Shown: positions 8,994 to 18,894, counted from the first letter of the stretch. The stretch: DNA of 64,000 bases from an unicellular cyanobacterium SU3 (GCA_002172675.1 NETF01000012.1:37246-101245), one strand, 5' to 3'. A program made the numbers and translations. The notes: generated by a model from the letters alone, not told the origin.

Positions 8994-10358
8994 ATGACAA
9001 TTTCCAGGACGATTTGTTTGGGATTTCTTGCAGTGATTACTGTAGGAACCCTTTTGTTAATGTTACCTTTTGCGACTAATGATGGAAGTTGGAATAATCC
9101 CTTAGTTGCTTTTTTTACCTCGACTTCTGCTGTTTGCGTTACTGGATTAATTGTTGTCGACACCGGTAGTTATTTTTCTTTTTGGGGTCAATTAATTATC
9201 CTTCTATTAATTCAAATTGGAGGATTAGGTTATATGACTACTACAACTTTCTTGATTTTGTTGCTAGGTAGAAGATTTGATCTCAGACAAAAATTAGCAA
9301 TACAAGAGTCTTTTGATCGTCCTTTTTTACATGGAAATAGTCAAACTCTAATTCGTTCTATTATTGCCACTACTCTGGTTTTTGAGATATTAGGTATTAT
9401 ATTAATGTTCAATGTTTTCGCTGAAGAATATGGAACATTACAAGGGGTGTGGTTAGCAATTTTTCATAGTATTAGTGCTTGGAATAATGCAGGTTTTAGC
9501 TTATTTACTGATAGTTTAATGAGTTTTTATGATTCTTGGATAATTAATTTAGTTGTTCCTCTATTAATTATTTTTGGTGGTATTGGGTACCAAGTCATTA
9601 TGGAACTTTACATGGCCATTGTTCATTTTGTAACTAATAAGCAGGAAAGATTGCTGTTTTCATTGAATTTCAAAGTAGTGATTAGCACAACAGCCATTTT
9701 ATTAGTAGCCGGAACCATTATCTTTTTTATCATTGAATATGCCAATCCCGATACATTTGGCAATCTGGATTTTAAAGGAAAGTTACTAACAGCATGGTTT
9801 CAATCAGTAACTACGAGAACTGCAGGTTTTAATAGCATTGATATCGGACAAATGACCTTTGCGGGTTTATTTTTGACCATGGGATTTATGTTTATCGGTG
9901 CCAGTCCAAGTGGTACAGGAGGAGGAATTAAAACCACAACACTGCGGATTTTGTTTAATTGTACTCGTTCGGTTTTAAGGGGTAATGATGAAGTGGTCAT
10001 GTTTCGTCGAGAAATACCAGTTTCTTTGATTTTAAAAGCAGTTGCGGTGGTATTTGGATCGACTAATATGGTGGTCTTAATTACTTTTTTGATTTCGTTA
10101 AATGAAGGAATTGTTAACCCTAGTTTTTTCGATTCTGGTGTTAGTTCATTACAAGTTTTATTTGAGGTTATTTCTGCTTTTGCAACGGTGGGATTATCTA
10201 CAGGAATTACAGCGAGTTTATCCCCCGTCTCTCAACTTTTATTAATCTTAACTATGTACACTGGTCGAGTGGGAATTCTTCTTTTTATGGCAGCACTTGT
10301 AGGGGAAACTCGTCCACGGATTGTTCAATATCCCGAAGAAAATTTATTAGTGGGATAA
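8994..10358 (+). CDS. ktrB: Potassium uptake protein, KtrB/NtpJ (TrkH superfamily)
   Basis: A 454-residue, four-fold MPM-type K+ channel-like subunit in the plasma membrane. The selectivity-filter loops are visible: TSTSAVCVTGLIVVDTG, ISAWNNAGFSLF, TRTAGFNSID and FATVGLSTGITA. The glycine-rich hinge ASPSGTGGGIKTTT lies in the third repeat. It works with the RCK subunit KtrA, encoded 63 bases downstream, for Na+-stimulated K+ uptake in osmotic adaptation. The ATG is the first start possible, because a TAA lies just upstream in frame; no good Shine-Dalgarno is seen. A strong hairpin precedes it. Confidence 0.92.
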   Translation: MTISRTICLGFLAVITVGTLLLMLPFATNDGSWNNPLVAFFTSTSAVCVTGLIVVDTGSYFSFWGQLIILLLIQIGGLGYMTTTTFLILLLGRRFDLRQKLAIQESFDRPFLHGNSQTLIRSIIATTLVFEILGIILMFNVFAEEYGTLQGVWLAIFHSISAWNNAGFSLFTDSLMSFYDSWIINLVVPLLIIFGGIGYQVIMELYMAIVHFVTNKQERLLFSLNFKVVISTTAILLVAGTIIFFIIEYANPDTFGNLDFKGKLLTAWFQSVTTRTAGFNSIDIGQMTFAGLFLTMGFMFIGASPSGTGGGIKTTTLRILFNCTRSVLRGNDEVVMFRREIPVSLILKAVAVVFGSTNMVVLITFLISLNEGIVNPSFFDSGVSSLQVLFEVISAFATVGLSTGITASLSPVSQLLLILTMYTGRVGILLFMAALVGETRPRIVQYPEENLLVG

Positions 10359-10421
10359 GCCTAAAATTTGATATGATAAAGAATTGAAAAACTGTTATCA
10401 AATTGAAGCTGAGGTATTAAT

Positions 10422-11114
10422 TTGCAATCCTTAAACTTCTTAAGTAGTCTTCGGCGGGAAACCCGTCAATTTGCTGTTATTGGATTAGGTCGTTTTGGTC
10501 GTGCGGTGTGTGGAACCCTCCATAAATTAGGTTACGAAGTATTAGCAACTGACATAAATGAAGCCTTAGTTGCTCAAGTTTTAGCTGAAAAAATGGCCTC
10601 TAGTGCCATTGAATTAGATTCGACAAAACCTAATGCGTTAAAAGAAGCAGGAATCTTTGAATTTGACACGGTGATTGTTGCTATTGGTAACTATTTAGAA
10701 GAAAGTATTATTACCACTTTGAACGCGAAAGAAGGAGGGGTAAAATATGTGGTAGCGAAAGCTTCTTCTGATATTCATGGTAAACTGTTACAAAGGGTAG
10801 GAGCGGATTTAGTGGTGTTTCCTGAATATCAAGCAGGATGTGATTTAGCCCATGTTTTGACGCAAAAACCAGGGGTTATGGAACGATTTGAACTTGACCC
10901 CGATCATTGCATTGTAGAGACTCGTATTCCTGAAGAGTTTCATGGTAAAACTCTAGAAGAATTAAGGTTAAGAAGTCGTTATAAAATTAGTGTGTTAGCC
11001 ATCGGCAAAGATGATAAATTTAAAATTAATCCTCATCCTCAAGAAAAGCTAAGTAAGGATTTAGTTATGGTGGTCATTGGTTCTAATAAAGCGATTCAAA
11101 AATTACCGTTATAA
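10422..11114 (+). CDS. ktrA: KtrA, RCK (TrkA-N/TrkA-C) regulatory subunit of K+ uptake
   Basis: A 230-residue cytosolic protein. Its N-terminal Rossmann fold has FAVIGLGRFGRAVC with the GxGxxG nucleotide motif and the acidic end of beta2 (LATDIN). A TrkA_C domain (about 145-225) contains the ETRIPEEFHGKTLEELRLR segment. RCK_N binds ATP/ADP or NAD; RCK_C of KtrA binds c-di-AMP in other bacteria. The start is TTG with GAGG upstream; no ATG is nearby. It follows ktrB and converges on the P-type ATPase with 14 bases between. Confidence 0.9.
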   Translation: MQSLNFLSSLRRETRQFAVIGLGRFGRAVCGTLHKLGYEVLATDINEALVAQVLAEKMASSAIELDSTKPNALKEAGIFEFDTVIVAIGNYLEESIITTLNAKEGGVKYVVAKASSDIHGKLLQRVGADLVVFPEYQAGCDLAHVLTQKPGVMERFELDPDHCIVETRIPEEFHGKTLEELRLRSRYKISVLAIGKDDKFKINPHPQEKLSKDLVMVVIGSNKAIQKLPL

Positions 11115-11128
11115 TTTTTATCGATTGT

Positions 11129-13870
11129 TTAAGATTGAGGTGGGTCTAATATATTAGCAAAAAAGGCGACAGGAATCATAGGTAATATTGGTAAGAGACA
11201 AATTAACCATTGATATCCGTTTAATGGGGCAGTGTTAAATAGACTGTTCATTAGCCCCCATTGACTAAAGAGAATTTGTAAAATAATAGCGGTTGCAATT
11301 CCGATAACAATCATCGGTGTATTTTTAATCAGGGTCGAACGGGAAGGAAAACGACTGACTAAACTCATCCCTAAAGAACTAATACTTAATAGATAAACGA
11401 TTCGCGCTGCCACTAAAGCCTGAATAGCCATCGTCCGAGCGATCGCAATATTTCCTGTGGTGGTGTTAGCCCACTCGAAGATGCCAAAAATCAGCATCCA
11501 GTTAAACAGAGAAATGAGCAAAATACGACGGAGTAATCGTTTTGTCAATAGCGGTTGCTGAGGATCACGGGGGGGTTTTTGGATCAGGCCAGGGGTTTTC
11601 GGTTCAAAGGCTAAAGGGACTGTCATCGTCACCGAGTTAATCATATTCAACCACAATACTTGCAAGGATAGAATCGGTAAATCTCTGGCTAAAAAGGCAC
11701 TAATTAAAATGGTCATAGACTCTCCCCCATTCACTGGTAAGAGAAAAGCGATGGCCTTACGCAAATTTTGATACACGGTTCTGCCTTCTTCTACGGCAGC
11801 CTCTATAGAAGCAAAATTATCATCCGTTAACAGCATATCCGCAGCATCCCGGGCCACATCCGTTCCCCCTTTCCCCATAGCGATACCGATATCTGCTTGT
11901 TTCAATGCAGGGGCATCATTGACCCCATCTCCGGTCATGGCCACGATTTCCCCCTGAGATTGCAGGGCTTCTACCAGTTGTAGTTTTTGGGCTGGGGCAA
12001 CACGGGCAAACACCGATCCCCCTTCTACGGTTTGCACCAAGGTAGAAGTATCCATTTGACTTAATTGTTGTCCAGAAAAGGCCAGAACTTTCTCCCCTGA
12101 TTGAATGCCCATGCGTTGGGCAATAGCTTTGGCGGTGGCCAGATGATCCCCTGTAATCATCTTGACTCGAATGCCAGCAAATTGGCAATTATCAATAGCA
12201 GCGATCGCTTCGGGACGAGGGGGATCAATCATGCCTTGTAACCCCAAAAAGATTAACTCGGTTTCAATATCTTCATGATTCAAAGAATGTTGATAACGGT
12301 TCACTTCCTTTTTAGCAAAGGCTAAGACCCGTAACCCTTGTTCTGCCATCGCCTCAACTTTTTCTTCAATGAAAGAGCGATCAATTCTCACTCGTTGACC
12401 ATTATGCTGTAATTGATATTGAGAGCGACTTAAAATGGCTTCTACAGACCCTTTCACATAAACCACCCTTTCAGACTGCTGTTCTTCCCCATCCCGATGT
12501 AAAGTTGCCATATACTGAAACTCTGATTCAAAGGGAATGACATCTAAGCGAGGCATGGCGTTGTTGAGGGCAGCTTGGCTTAACCCGGCTTTAGCCCCGG
12601 CCGCTATTAAAGCCCCTTCGGTGGGGTCTCCTACTACGATCCAATCTGAATGACGGGCTTCTAAATGGGAATCATTACACAATAATCCTGCTGTTAAACA
12701 TTCTTCTAAGACTGGACTTAAGGTATCGATAAGTTCATGGGAATGAGGTTCTTGAAGATCGCAAGAAATCTCTCCTTTGGGACCATAACCACCACCACTG
12801 ACACTATATTGTTCTTCTCCTGCATAAATGGATTGAACCGTCATTTGATTTTCTGTGAGGGTTCCTGTTTTATCAGAACAAATGACGGTAGCACTCCCCA
12901 AAGCTTCGACGGCACTTAATTTACGAATAATGGCGTTACGTTTGGCCATGCGGTTAACTCCGATGGCCAAGGTGATGGTGACAACAGCCGGTAAACCTTC
13001 AGGAATAGCACTTACGGCCAAAGCTACAGCCGCCTCAAACATATAGACCCAAGATTCTCCTTGGCCGATACCGATGGTAAAGGTGAGGGTTGCCAACGCT
13101 AAAATGACATACACTAAGGTCTGACTGAACTTGGTAAATTTACGGGTGAGAGGAGTGTTCAGATTGACCCGTTGGTCAAGGGACTGGGAAATTTTACCAA
13201 CTTCGGTGGCTTCTGAGGTGGCGACGACCATCCCTTTACCTTGGCCAAAGGTGACAAAACTGCCTGTATAAGCCATATTCGTGCGTTCGGCTAAAGTGGT
13301 TTCGGCAGGTACAGGGGAGACAGATTTAGTGACAGGGAGGGATTCTCCTGTGAGGGCAGATTCATCAATTTGTAGGTTACGGACGCTTAAGAGTCTTAAA
13401 TCTCCAGGAACTTTATCCCCAGACACTAAGAGAACAATGTCTCCTGGGACTAAATCTCGTGAAGGAATTTCGATGGTGCTATTATCACGGATGACAGTGG
13501 CTTCGGTGGTGACGACTTTGGACAGGGAGGCGATCGCTTCTTCGGCTTTTGATTCTTGAATAAAGCCGATCACGGCGTTGATCATCGTTACCCCCCAAAT
13601 AACCCCTGCATTAGTCCAAGAACCGAGGAAGGCTTTGATCGTTCCTGCAATGAGTAGGATGTACAGCAGAGGCTGATGAAATTGTAAGAGTAATCTTAAC
13701 CAGGCAGGTTTTCCTTGTTTGATTTCAAGTTCGTTAAAGCCGTATTTTTCTAATCGTCTGGCGACTTCTTCAGCGGTTAAACCCGTTTCGGCATCGCTGT
13801 TGAAAGTTTTGAGGACTTCTAAGTCTGAAAGTTCGTGATACAGGTGAGAAGATGAAGATTTTGTCTGCAT
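11129..13870 (-). CDS. P-type cation-transporting ATPase, type II-like, with altered M6 ion site
   Basis: A 913-residue ATPase in the membrane. Order: N-terminal cation-ATPase domain ([11 protein letters not shown]), M1-M2, actuator TGES (174-177), M4 AIPEGLP (about 288-294), phosphorylation motif CSDKTGTLT (Asp333), nucleotide domain [15 protein letters not shown], and hinge [12 protein letters not shown]4 PEGLP is typical of type IIA/IIC pumps. The M6 segment reads [18 protein letters not shown], where Ca pumps have NLVTDG, so the carboxylate of Ca site II is missing. I infer a monovalent cation or otherwise non-SERCA pump. The 27-base gap to the deaminase gene suggests co-transcription. 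Confidence 0.88.
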   Translation of the reverse strand: MQTKSSSSHLYHELSDLEVLKTFNSDAETGLTAEEVARRLEKYGFNELEIKQGKPAWLRLLLQFHQPLLYILLIAGTIKAFLGSWTNAGVIWGVTMINAVIGFIQESKAEEAIASLSKVVTTEATVIRDNSTIEIPSRDLVPGDIVLLVSGDKVPGDLRLLSVRNLQIDESALTGESLPVTKSVSPVPAETTLAERTNMAYTGSFVTFGQGKGMVVATSEATEVGKISQSLDQRVNLNTPLTRKFTKFSQTLVYVILALATLTFTIGIGQGESWVYMFEAAVALAVSAIPEGLPAVVTITLAIGVNRMAKRNAIIRKLSAVEALGSATVICSDKTGTLTENQMTVQSIYAGEEQYSVSGGGYGPKGEISCDLQEPHSHELIDTLSPVLEECLTAGLLCNDSHLEARHSDWIVVGDPTEGALIAAGAKAGLSQAALNNAMPRLDVIPFESEFQYMATLHRDGEEQQSERVVYVKGSVEAILSRSQYQLQHNGQRVRIDRSFIEEKVEAMAEQGLRVLAFAKKEVNRYQHSLNHEDIETELIFLGLQGMIDPPRPEAIAAIDNCQFAGIRVKMITGDHLATAKAIAQRMGIQSGEKVLAFSGQQLSQMDTSTLVQTVEGGSVFARVAPAQKLQLVEALQSQGEIVAMTGDGVNDAPALKQADIGIAMGKGGTDVARDAADMLLTDDNFASIEAAVEEGRTVYQNLRKAIAFLLPVNGGESMTILISAFLARDLPILSLQVLWLNMINSVTMTVPLAFEPKTPGLIQKPPRDPQQPLLTKRLLRRILLISLFNWMLIFGIFEWANTTTGNIAIARTMAIQALVAARIVYLLSISSLGMSLVSRFPSRSTLIKNTPMIVIGIATAIILQILFSQWGLMNSLFNTAPLNGYQWLICLLPILPMIPVAFFANILDPPQS

Positions 13871-13897
13871 TTTATCCTCACGATGAAAGCTAGATGG

Positions 13898-14458
13898 TTA
13901 AATCATTTCTCTGGCAACTGATGTAGGGTTTAAGAGAAAAATTGAAGCGCGTTTTGCCGTTTCTGAGGATAAGTGAATCTGGGTTAAATTGACTAATCCA
14001 TCTTTGAGAAAAGCATCCCTGACCAGAACTTTTTCCCCTTTATTAAACCCTGTTTCATAAAAAACTTCTTTAATGCCTGCAGAGATAATTAATTTTAAAC
14101 AAGAAATGCACGGCTCTAAGGTAACATAAATACTAGCTCCTCGGGTAGAAATGCCATGTTTGGCGGCTTGAGCGATCGCATTAGCCTCAGCGTGGACGGC
14201 ACGGGAAGGTAAACTGCTAGAAGTATCACAGCTATCGAGTCCAGGGTAACAAAATCCTTGTGCGGTACAATGGGCTGAACCGGAAGGAGAACCATTATAT
14301 CCTGTCGCTAATACTTGTTTTTCTTTGACGATTACCGCACCCACAGGAAACGCCAAACAGGTTGAGCGAGTCGCCGCTAATTTAGCGATCATGATAAAGT
14401 ATTCGTCCCAACTGGGTCTTTGTTCTTCAAGAAAGGTCATTGATAATTTTAAACCCAT
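13898..14458 (-). CDS. Deoxycytidylate (dCMP) deaminase family protein
   Basis: A 186-residue zinc deaminase. The catalytic motif AVHAEANAIAQAAKHG supplies the zinc His and proton-shuttle Glu, and LEPCISCLKLIISAGI supplies two zinc cysteines. The CTAQGFCYPGLDSCD insert and TGYNGSPSG are typical of ComEB/dCMP deaminases, which make dUMP for thymidylate synthesis. Nitrogen-side alternatives in the cytidine deaminase superfamily are less likely. It lies 25 bases after vapC and 27 before the ATPase, all on the minus strand. Confidence 0.85.
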   Translation of the reverse strand: MGLKLSMTFLEEQRPSWDEYFIMIAKLAATRSTCLAFPVGAVIVKEKQVLATGYNGSPSGSAHCTAQGFCYPGLDSCDTSSSLPSRAVHAEANAIAQAAKHGISTRGASIYVTLEPCISCLKLIISAGIKEVFYETGFNKGEKVLVRDAFLKDGLVNLTQIHLSSETAKRASIFLLNPTSVAREMI

Positions 14459-14483
14459 ATAACTGTTTATAACTGTTCAAGCA

Positions 14484-14882
14484 CTATGGTTGAAATCGAA
14501 TTCCATTAAATAAACGTACACTTTGAATCATTTCAAAATCTCGATCATTATGAATCAAAGTCAATTGTGACTCAATGGTTAACTGAGCAATACAACAATC
14601 GATACTACTTCTAACAGTTAATCCCTGTCGCTGCAAATCATAGTAAATACGAGCAGTGGCTGTCCAAGTGCTAGAATTTACCTCAATATAGTCTTGATCT
14701 TCGAGATAAGTTTCTAATAACCTCCATTCTCTCTCATCCCGACACCCTTGTAATAATTCCATTTGAGTAAAACGAGTCAAGAAAATACTATCATTTTTGA
14801 TAATAGACTCTAATGTTTGACGACTCTTTCCCGTCTTGTCTCGAAAAACACTAATCCAAACAGAAGTATCAATCAAGAACAT
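14484..14882 (-). CDS. vapC: VapC-like PIN-domain ribonuclease toxin
   Basis: 132 residues with the PIN fold. Acidic residues of the Mg site are visible: FLIDTSVW (Asp5), TQMELLQG (Glu42), SSIDCCIAQLT (Asp) and HNDRDFEMI (Asp). VapC toxins cleave RNA, usually tRNA, and are held inactive by VapB. Its start overlaps the 3' end of the VapB-like gene by 14 bases, the classic antitoxin-toxin order. Confidence 0.88.
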   Translation of the reverse strand: MFLIDTSVWISVFRDKTGKSRQTLESIIKNDSIFLTRFTQMELLQGCRDEREWRLLETYLEDQDYIEVNSSTWTATARIYYDLQRQGLTVRSSIDCCIAQLTIESQLTLIHNDRDFEMIQSVRLFNGIRFQP

Positions 14883-15081
14883 TTTGATTGTCTCGTGTGG
14901 ATTTATAATCGTAGTTATCTAAAAATTCAACTTTACCGCTTAAATCTAGTAAATTACGCTTTTTATGATGACGGATAAGTTCTTTAAGTGCAAAATTAAC
15001 TAAATCCTTCTTTGTGCGTAAATTTGTTAATCGAAATGCTTCTTCAACTAATTGATCATCAAGATCGATATTGGTTCGCAT
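14869..15081 (-). CDS. vapB: VapB-like antitoxin
   Basis: 70 residues. MRTNIDLDDQLVEEAFRLT followed by KKDLVNFALKELIRHHKKR is the standard VapB DNA-binding N-terminus (ribbon-helix-helix-like) of the DUF2191 group; the tail (SGKVEFLDNYDYKSTR) would cover the toxin. It precedes and overlaps vapC. It likely represses its own promoter, which would lie in 15082-15130. Confidence 0.85.
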   Translation of the reverse strand: MRTNIDLDDQLVEEAFRLTNLRTKKDLVNFALKELIRHHKKRNLLDLSGKVEFLDNYDYKSTRDNQNVLD

Positions 15082-15247
15082 AGCTAGATTTAATGTGTCT
15101 ATTGTACAAAATCATCCACATTATACACTATAAAGAGACAGTAATTATGTACTATGTTTATAACTGCTGTGAAAACTCTAGCACTAGAGAGTTAAGAGGG
15201 CATAATACCACTATTAATTGTTAAGTTATGGATACTTATATTATGTC

Positions 15248-16177
15248 TTAACTTCTTTGTTGCTGTATTTCTTTAATAATCAATAAAATAATAGCAACTA
15301 TCAAAGGTAAAAAATAATAAATGCCTCGATAAGCAATCAATCCCCCTAAAATATCTGCTTCAGAAATAGTATTAGGAAGAGATAATAATATCACGGTTTC
15401 AAAAACTCCTAATCCCCCAGGAACACTACTAATCAAACCGGCAGTTAATCCTAAAATATAAATACCAAAAAAGCCAGGAAATGATATTGTTTCTGATAAA
15501 GGAAGTAATAAATATAAAACTGCTGAAGCGATTCCCCAGTCCATTCCAGCAATACAAATCGAAGCTAGAGAGATTTTAGGAGAAGGGAAATTAATCAATT
15601 CCGAACCAATCTGAAAAGGTCTTTTCCTAGAAAAACTAATAACAAAGTAAATAGAAATTAAAACTAAAAAGATTAAACCAATGGGATGAGCCGATTGAAA
15701 AGGTAGCTTTAAAATTTTGGGTAAACTTAAAGGATCAATTAAAAAAACAACCCCACTAACCCCCAATAATCCCACCCAAAAAGTTAAATGAGTAAAAATA
15801 ATTAATTGAGCAATTTTTACCTTAGAAATGCCCCAACTTCCATAAAAACGATAACGAATAGCTGTCCCTGATAAAGCAGTAAAACCGATTGTGTTACCAA
15901 CAGCATAACTAATAAAAGCTGTCATAATAATTTTAGAAGGTTTTAATAATTGATTAATATAATAAAACCCTAAAAAATCGTAACCAGTCATAATTAAATA
16001 TCCTAAACTGGTTAAGGCAATAACTCCCATTTTTCGAGTTGTGTTTAGGTTACTTAAATAGTGTAAAATTTCAGCAGGATTGTGATCTTTAAATTCATGG
16101 CTAATGGTAATAATAGAAAGGGTTAATAAGGAGATAGCTAAAAGAACGGGCAAATATTTGATAAAACGCCGAACCAT
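15248..16177 (-). CDS. Lysylphosphatidylglycerol synthase TM-region family (UPF0104/YbhN-like) membrane protein
   Basis: 309 residues with about eight hydrophobic helices. The family hallmark SSVPGGLGVFETVIL lies near the C-terminus, and GNTIGFTALSGTAIRYRFY near residues 92-110. This corresponds to the flippase-like half of MprF without the aminoacyl-transferase domain. Members are thought to move or sense lipids, but the substrate is unknown. It is flanked by AT-rich intergenic DNA and not clearly in an operon. Confidence 0.8.
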   Translation of the reverse strand: MVRRFIKYLPVLLAISLLTLSIITISHEFKDHNPAEILHYLSNLNTTRKMGVIALTSLGYLIMTGYDFLGFYYINQLLKPSKIIMTAFISYAVGNTIGFTALSGTAIRYRFYGSWGISKVKIAQLIIFTHLTFWVGLLGVSGVVFLIDPLSLPKILKLPFQSAHPIGLIFLVLISIYFVISFSRKRPFQIGSELINFPSPKISLASICIAGMDWGIASAVLYLLLPLSETISFPGFFGIYILGLTAGLISSVPGGLGVFETVILLSLPNTISEADILGGLIAYRGIYYFLPLIVAIILLIIKEIQQQRS

Positions 16178-16270
16178 GAGATAATTTAGTAAGTTGAAAT
16201 GACTGGTCTTGTTATTATAATAATCAAGAAGTCTATATTACCTTAAAACCACAAGTTGAGGAAATGATTA

Positions 16271-16720
16271 ATGTTACAGTCTATAAAAACCTATGCGATC
16301 GCAATAATAATAGGGTGTGTCTTCTCTTTACTCACCAGCTTCTGGAGTCAACCAGCTTTGGCTTTAACTAATATTGATTTATTCGATATTTCTTATAAAG
16401 ATTGTCCGCCAGAATTAGCAGAAGGAAACGTTACCAGTGGCGGATCAAGTCTTCCTGCTGATTGTTATATTATCACAGGAAAAGCTAAAAATACATCCGG
16501 TAAAACCGTTTATGATGCTGATGTATTTGGGCGTATTTTAGATGCTAATAATGAACCTGCTTTACAGAATAGAAGTCGTGTAGGTTCTATTACAGAAGTT
16601 CCCCCAGGAGTGAGTAATTTTGAGGTAAGAATTACCGTTCCGGCTAATCAACCCACCCCTTTAAAATTGAAGAAATTTAAAGCCTCTGGGTTTACCACAA
16701 AAGTTACCCCTATCTTTTAA
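16271..16720 (+). CDS. Secreted FxLYD-like domain protein
   Basis: 149 residues. A signal peptide (hydrophobic core about 9-24, likely cleavage after the QPALA segment near 32) is followed by a small beta-sandwich: CYIITGKAKNTSGKTVYDADVFGRILD and VPPGVSNFEVRITVP. The pattern of gaining 'fresh' noncovalent beta strands with N-T-S-G-K-T-V resembles FxLYD/DUF3426-type domains found in exported proteins. Two pairs of cysteines (DCPPELAEG and DCYIITG) could form a disulfide. Function unknown. It converges on the yggT gene across a terminator split by a MITE. Confidence 0.55.
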   Translation: MLQSIKTYAIAIIIGCVFSLLTSFWSQPALALTNIDLFDISYKDCPPELAEGNVTSGGSSLPADCYIITGKAKNTSGKTVYDADVFGRILDANNEPALQNRSRVGSITEVPPGVSNFEVRITVPANQPTPLKLKKFKASGFTTKVTPIF

Positions 16721-16725
16721 CAAAA

Positions 16726-16884
16726 AAATGCCCCATCGTAAGCTGTTAATCATTTAAGTTGCTAGTTTAGACTGCATGGGAGCAGGGAGCAAAGGGAGCG
16801 CAGGAGAAAGAGTTTCAGCCTTTGTACTAAACCTTTAAATACCCTGTTTAAATAGACAACAGCTTAATAGGGATGGGGTATTTT
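16726..16884. terminator. Bidirectional terminator whose loop is occupied by a 128-bp element
   Basis: AAAAATGCCCCATC (left, 16726-16738 region) and GATGGGGTATTTTT (right, 16870-16884 region) are inverted complements with an A/T-run on each outer side, as expected between convergent genes (16271-16720 plus strand; 16894-17184 minus strand). The arms are separated by the 128-bp repeat at 16739-16866; without it the loop would be only a few bases. Confidence 0.7.
16739..16866 (+). mobile_element. 128-bp MITE-like element, copy A
   Basis: The element begins TAAGCTGTT and ends AACAGCTTA, a perfect 9-bp terminal inverted repeat. It is an almost exact reverse complement of 22594-22721; I count one difference over 128 bases. 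It has no coding capacity. The outermost TA at each end fits a TA target duplication, as made by IS630/Tc1-type transposases. It sits between the arms of a terminator. Confidence 0.8.
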
Positions 16885-16893
16885 TCTGATCAT

Positions 16894-17184
16894 TTAGAAT
16901 CCTGTCATACTAGAAATATATAAGCTATCGATGGCACTCGAAAGAAATTGTAAAGCCAAAATCGCTAAAATAGCAGAAAAATCAATGCCACCTAATGGGG
17001 GAATAATAGAACGGAAAATGTTAAGATAAGGGTCAGTAATAGGACTTAAAAAAGACATGGCATTCATCGCCCATTCTGCGCTTTGAAACCACGATAAGAG
17101 AATGCGAACAAAAAGCAATACTAAATAGATGTTAAGAAACGCGCTGAGAGTTTGAAAAATTAATTGAGTAATGGAACTATCCAT
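16894..17184 (-). CDS. YggT family (Ycf19-like) membrane protein
   Basis: 96 residues with two hydrophobic segments. VLLFVRILLSWF, then SPITDPYLNIFRSIIPPLGGIDFSAILAILAL is the YggT/Ycf19 signature. In cyanobacteria and chloroplasts related proteins affect thylakoid nucleoid organisation, cytochrome b6 maturation (CCB3) or osmotic response; which role applies here is unknown. It lies 93 bases after the GTPase gene on the same strand. Confidence 0.85.
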   Translation of the reverse strand: MDSSITQLIFQTLSAFLNIYLVLLFVRILLSWFQSAEWAMNAMSFLSPITDPYLNIFRSIIPPLGGIDFSAILAILALQFLSSAIDSLYISSMTGF

Positions 17185-17277
17185 AATGAACTATTTTCCT
17201 GATAAATAATAGGTCTACTCAATGATCTTATATCAAATTTAGATGAAATGTAACTTACTGGTATCTTGCACCTGCGT

Positions 17278-18894
17278 TTACCAATCATCCTCTTCTTCTT
17301 CTTCTAACACCGCTTGTTGTTGTAGAGGGGGTTGTTTGAGGGGTTTTCTATCTTCTATCTCTTCTGTTTCTTCATCCCAACTGTCTGATAGGGGTTGCAC
17401 CACTTTAGTGATAGCATCTTTGACAAAAACTTTGAGAAATTCATCTTTGCGACTGAGTTGAAACTGTCGTTGTACCACTTCTGTCATTCCCCCATCACCC
17501 CAGTCTTGATCTTGACGAAAATATTCAACAAAGCTTTTGCCAGCGATACGGGTTAAATAAGCTGCCGTTACCCCTTGAATGGCTTTCCCTACTAAATAAG
17601 TGGCTATATGTAATTGTAAGGCTCTTCCTAAGAGATCAACTGCCCCTTTAACCACCCCTAAACTCACTAAGGTTCTACCTAATGATAAGGCTAATTCTTT
17701 ACCGCGATCGCTATTAATTTCACAGCCATAAACTTTGCCGATTTCTATTACCATTTGAGCATTAACGGCAGCTGTTGCTAACATATCAACCACGGGTAAG
17801 GGAGTAACAGCAATCACCCCTGCACTAATCCATTGATAACGATCAATAATTTGATCGCTTTGTCGTTTTCTTTGACGATCAATGAGTTGTCTGGCTTCTT
17901 CTCCTAACCGTTGAGATTGTAATAAGATGTTATCAGCGATTAAGTCTTCTCCTTCTGCTCTTAAAATAGTTGCGAGTCGTTTAATTAAGGGAAGAATATC
18001 AGGAGAAGGTTGAACTTTTTGACTTGTTTCTGATGGAAAGCTTTGGGGATTAGCCGCTATAGAAATAACGTCTTGTTCGGGGATAAATGATTTCACTCTT
18101 TCTTTGAGTTGTTGCAAGATTTGTGTTTCTTCTTCTTCGGTGTAAAGATCCACTTTATTAAAAACTAATAGCGATCGCTTCCCAATATCCACTAAAATTT
18201 GTAAGGGTTTATATTCTGATTGTCTTAAATCATTATCGACGACAAATAAGAGTAAATCCGCTTCAGTTGCTAATTGTCTAGCTAACTGTTCTCTTTCCGT
18301 TCCTTCTATTCCTGCTTCTAGAATACCAGGTGTATCGGTAATTAATATTTCTCTGGATAAACCTTTTAATTTTAAAGAATAGGTTTCTCCTATTTTTGTT
18401 GTTCCCATCGTTGCTTGAACTTGACCGATAATTTCCCCTAATAAGGCGTTAACTAAGGAGGTTTTTCCGGCTGAACCTGTGCCAAAAATAACGACTTTAA
18501 ACTCTCCTCTCATTAAATTTTCGGCAATTTCTTGGGAGCGATTTAATAGAGCTTTTTGAGCGACTTTATCTTGAATAGTTTCGAGTTGTCTGCGAATGGC
18601 GTTTAAGTTTTCTTGAGCAGCTTCGGTTTTTTGTTCGGGTAATTTTAGGTTAGCATAACGCTTATTACGACGACGAGACGCTTTACGAGAAGAAAAAATA
18701 TTAAAATAATAAATAAAGGCATAAATTAGCAAGCCCAATAATCCCATAATCAGAAAAATAAGAAAATTAGCTAATAAGGGAGCCGTAAAAGAAATTGATA
18801 TATAAAGTCGATAAATAGAGTTAATTAACCAGATAATTAAGCCAATAATGACACTTAAGCCAATAATTAAAATAATTAAACGAGGAAGAGGCAT
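17278..18894 (-). CDS. Membrane-associated GTPase with DUF697 domain
   Basis: 538 residues. Two N-terminal membrane helices (about 5-25 and 37-65) and a basic patch (SSRKASRRRNKRY) precede an Era-like G domain: P-loop FGTGSAGKTSLVNAL (about 137-151), switch region TTKIGET, G3 ITDTPG, G4 LVFNKVDLY and G5 ISIAANP. A C-terminal DUF697-type membrane region (WISAGVIAVTPLPVVDMLATAAVNAQ) follows. The extreme C-terminus is a run of Glu/Asp ending DDW. Family members occur widely in cyanobacteria and may act in membrane or stress signalling; the function is not established. Confidence 0.85.
   Translation of the reverse strand: MPLPRLIILIIGLSVIIGLIIWLINSIYRLYISISFTAPLLANFLIFLIMGLLGLLIYAFIYYFNIFSSRKASRRRNKRYANLKLPEQKTEAAQENLNAIRRQLETIQDKVAQKALLNRSQEIAENLMRGEFKVVIFGTGSAGKTSLVNALLGEIIGQVQATMGTTKIGETYSLKLKGLSREILITDTPGILEAGIEGTEREQLARQLATEADLLLFVVDNDLRQSEYKPLQILVDIGKRSLLVFNKVDLYTEEEETQILQQLKERVKSFIPEQDVISIAANPQSFPSETSQKVQPSPDILPLIKRLATILRAEGEDLIADNILLQSQRLGEEARQLIDRQRKRQSDQIIDRYQWISAGVIAVTPLPVVDMLATAAVNAQMVIEIGKVYGCEINSDRGKELALSLGRTLVSLGVVKGAVDLLGRALQLHIATYLVGKAIQGVTAAYLTRIAGKSFVEYFRQDQDWGDGGMTEVVQRQFQLSRKDEFLKVFVKDAITKVVQPLSDSWDEETEEIEDRKPLKQPPLQQQAVLEEEEEDDW

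Noticed and set aside
12737..13559. Plus-strand ORFs inside the minus-strand ATPase gene
   Set aside because: Shadows of the ATPase coding sequence without own RBS or domains.
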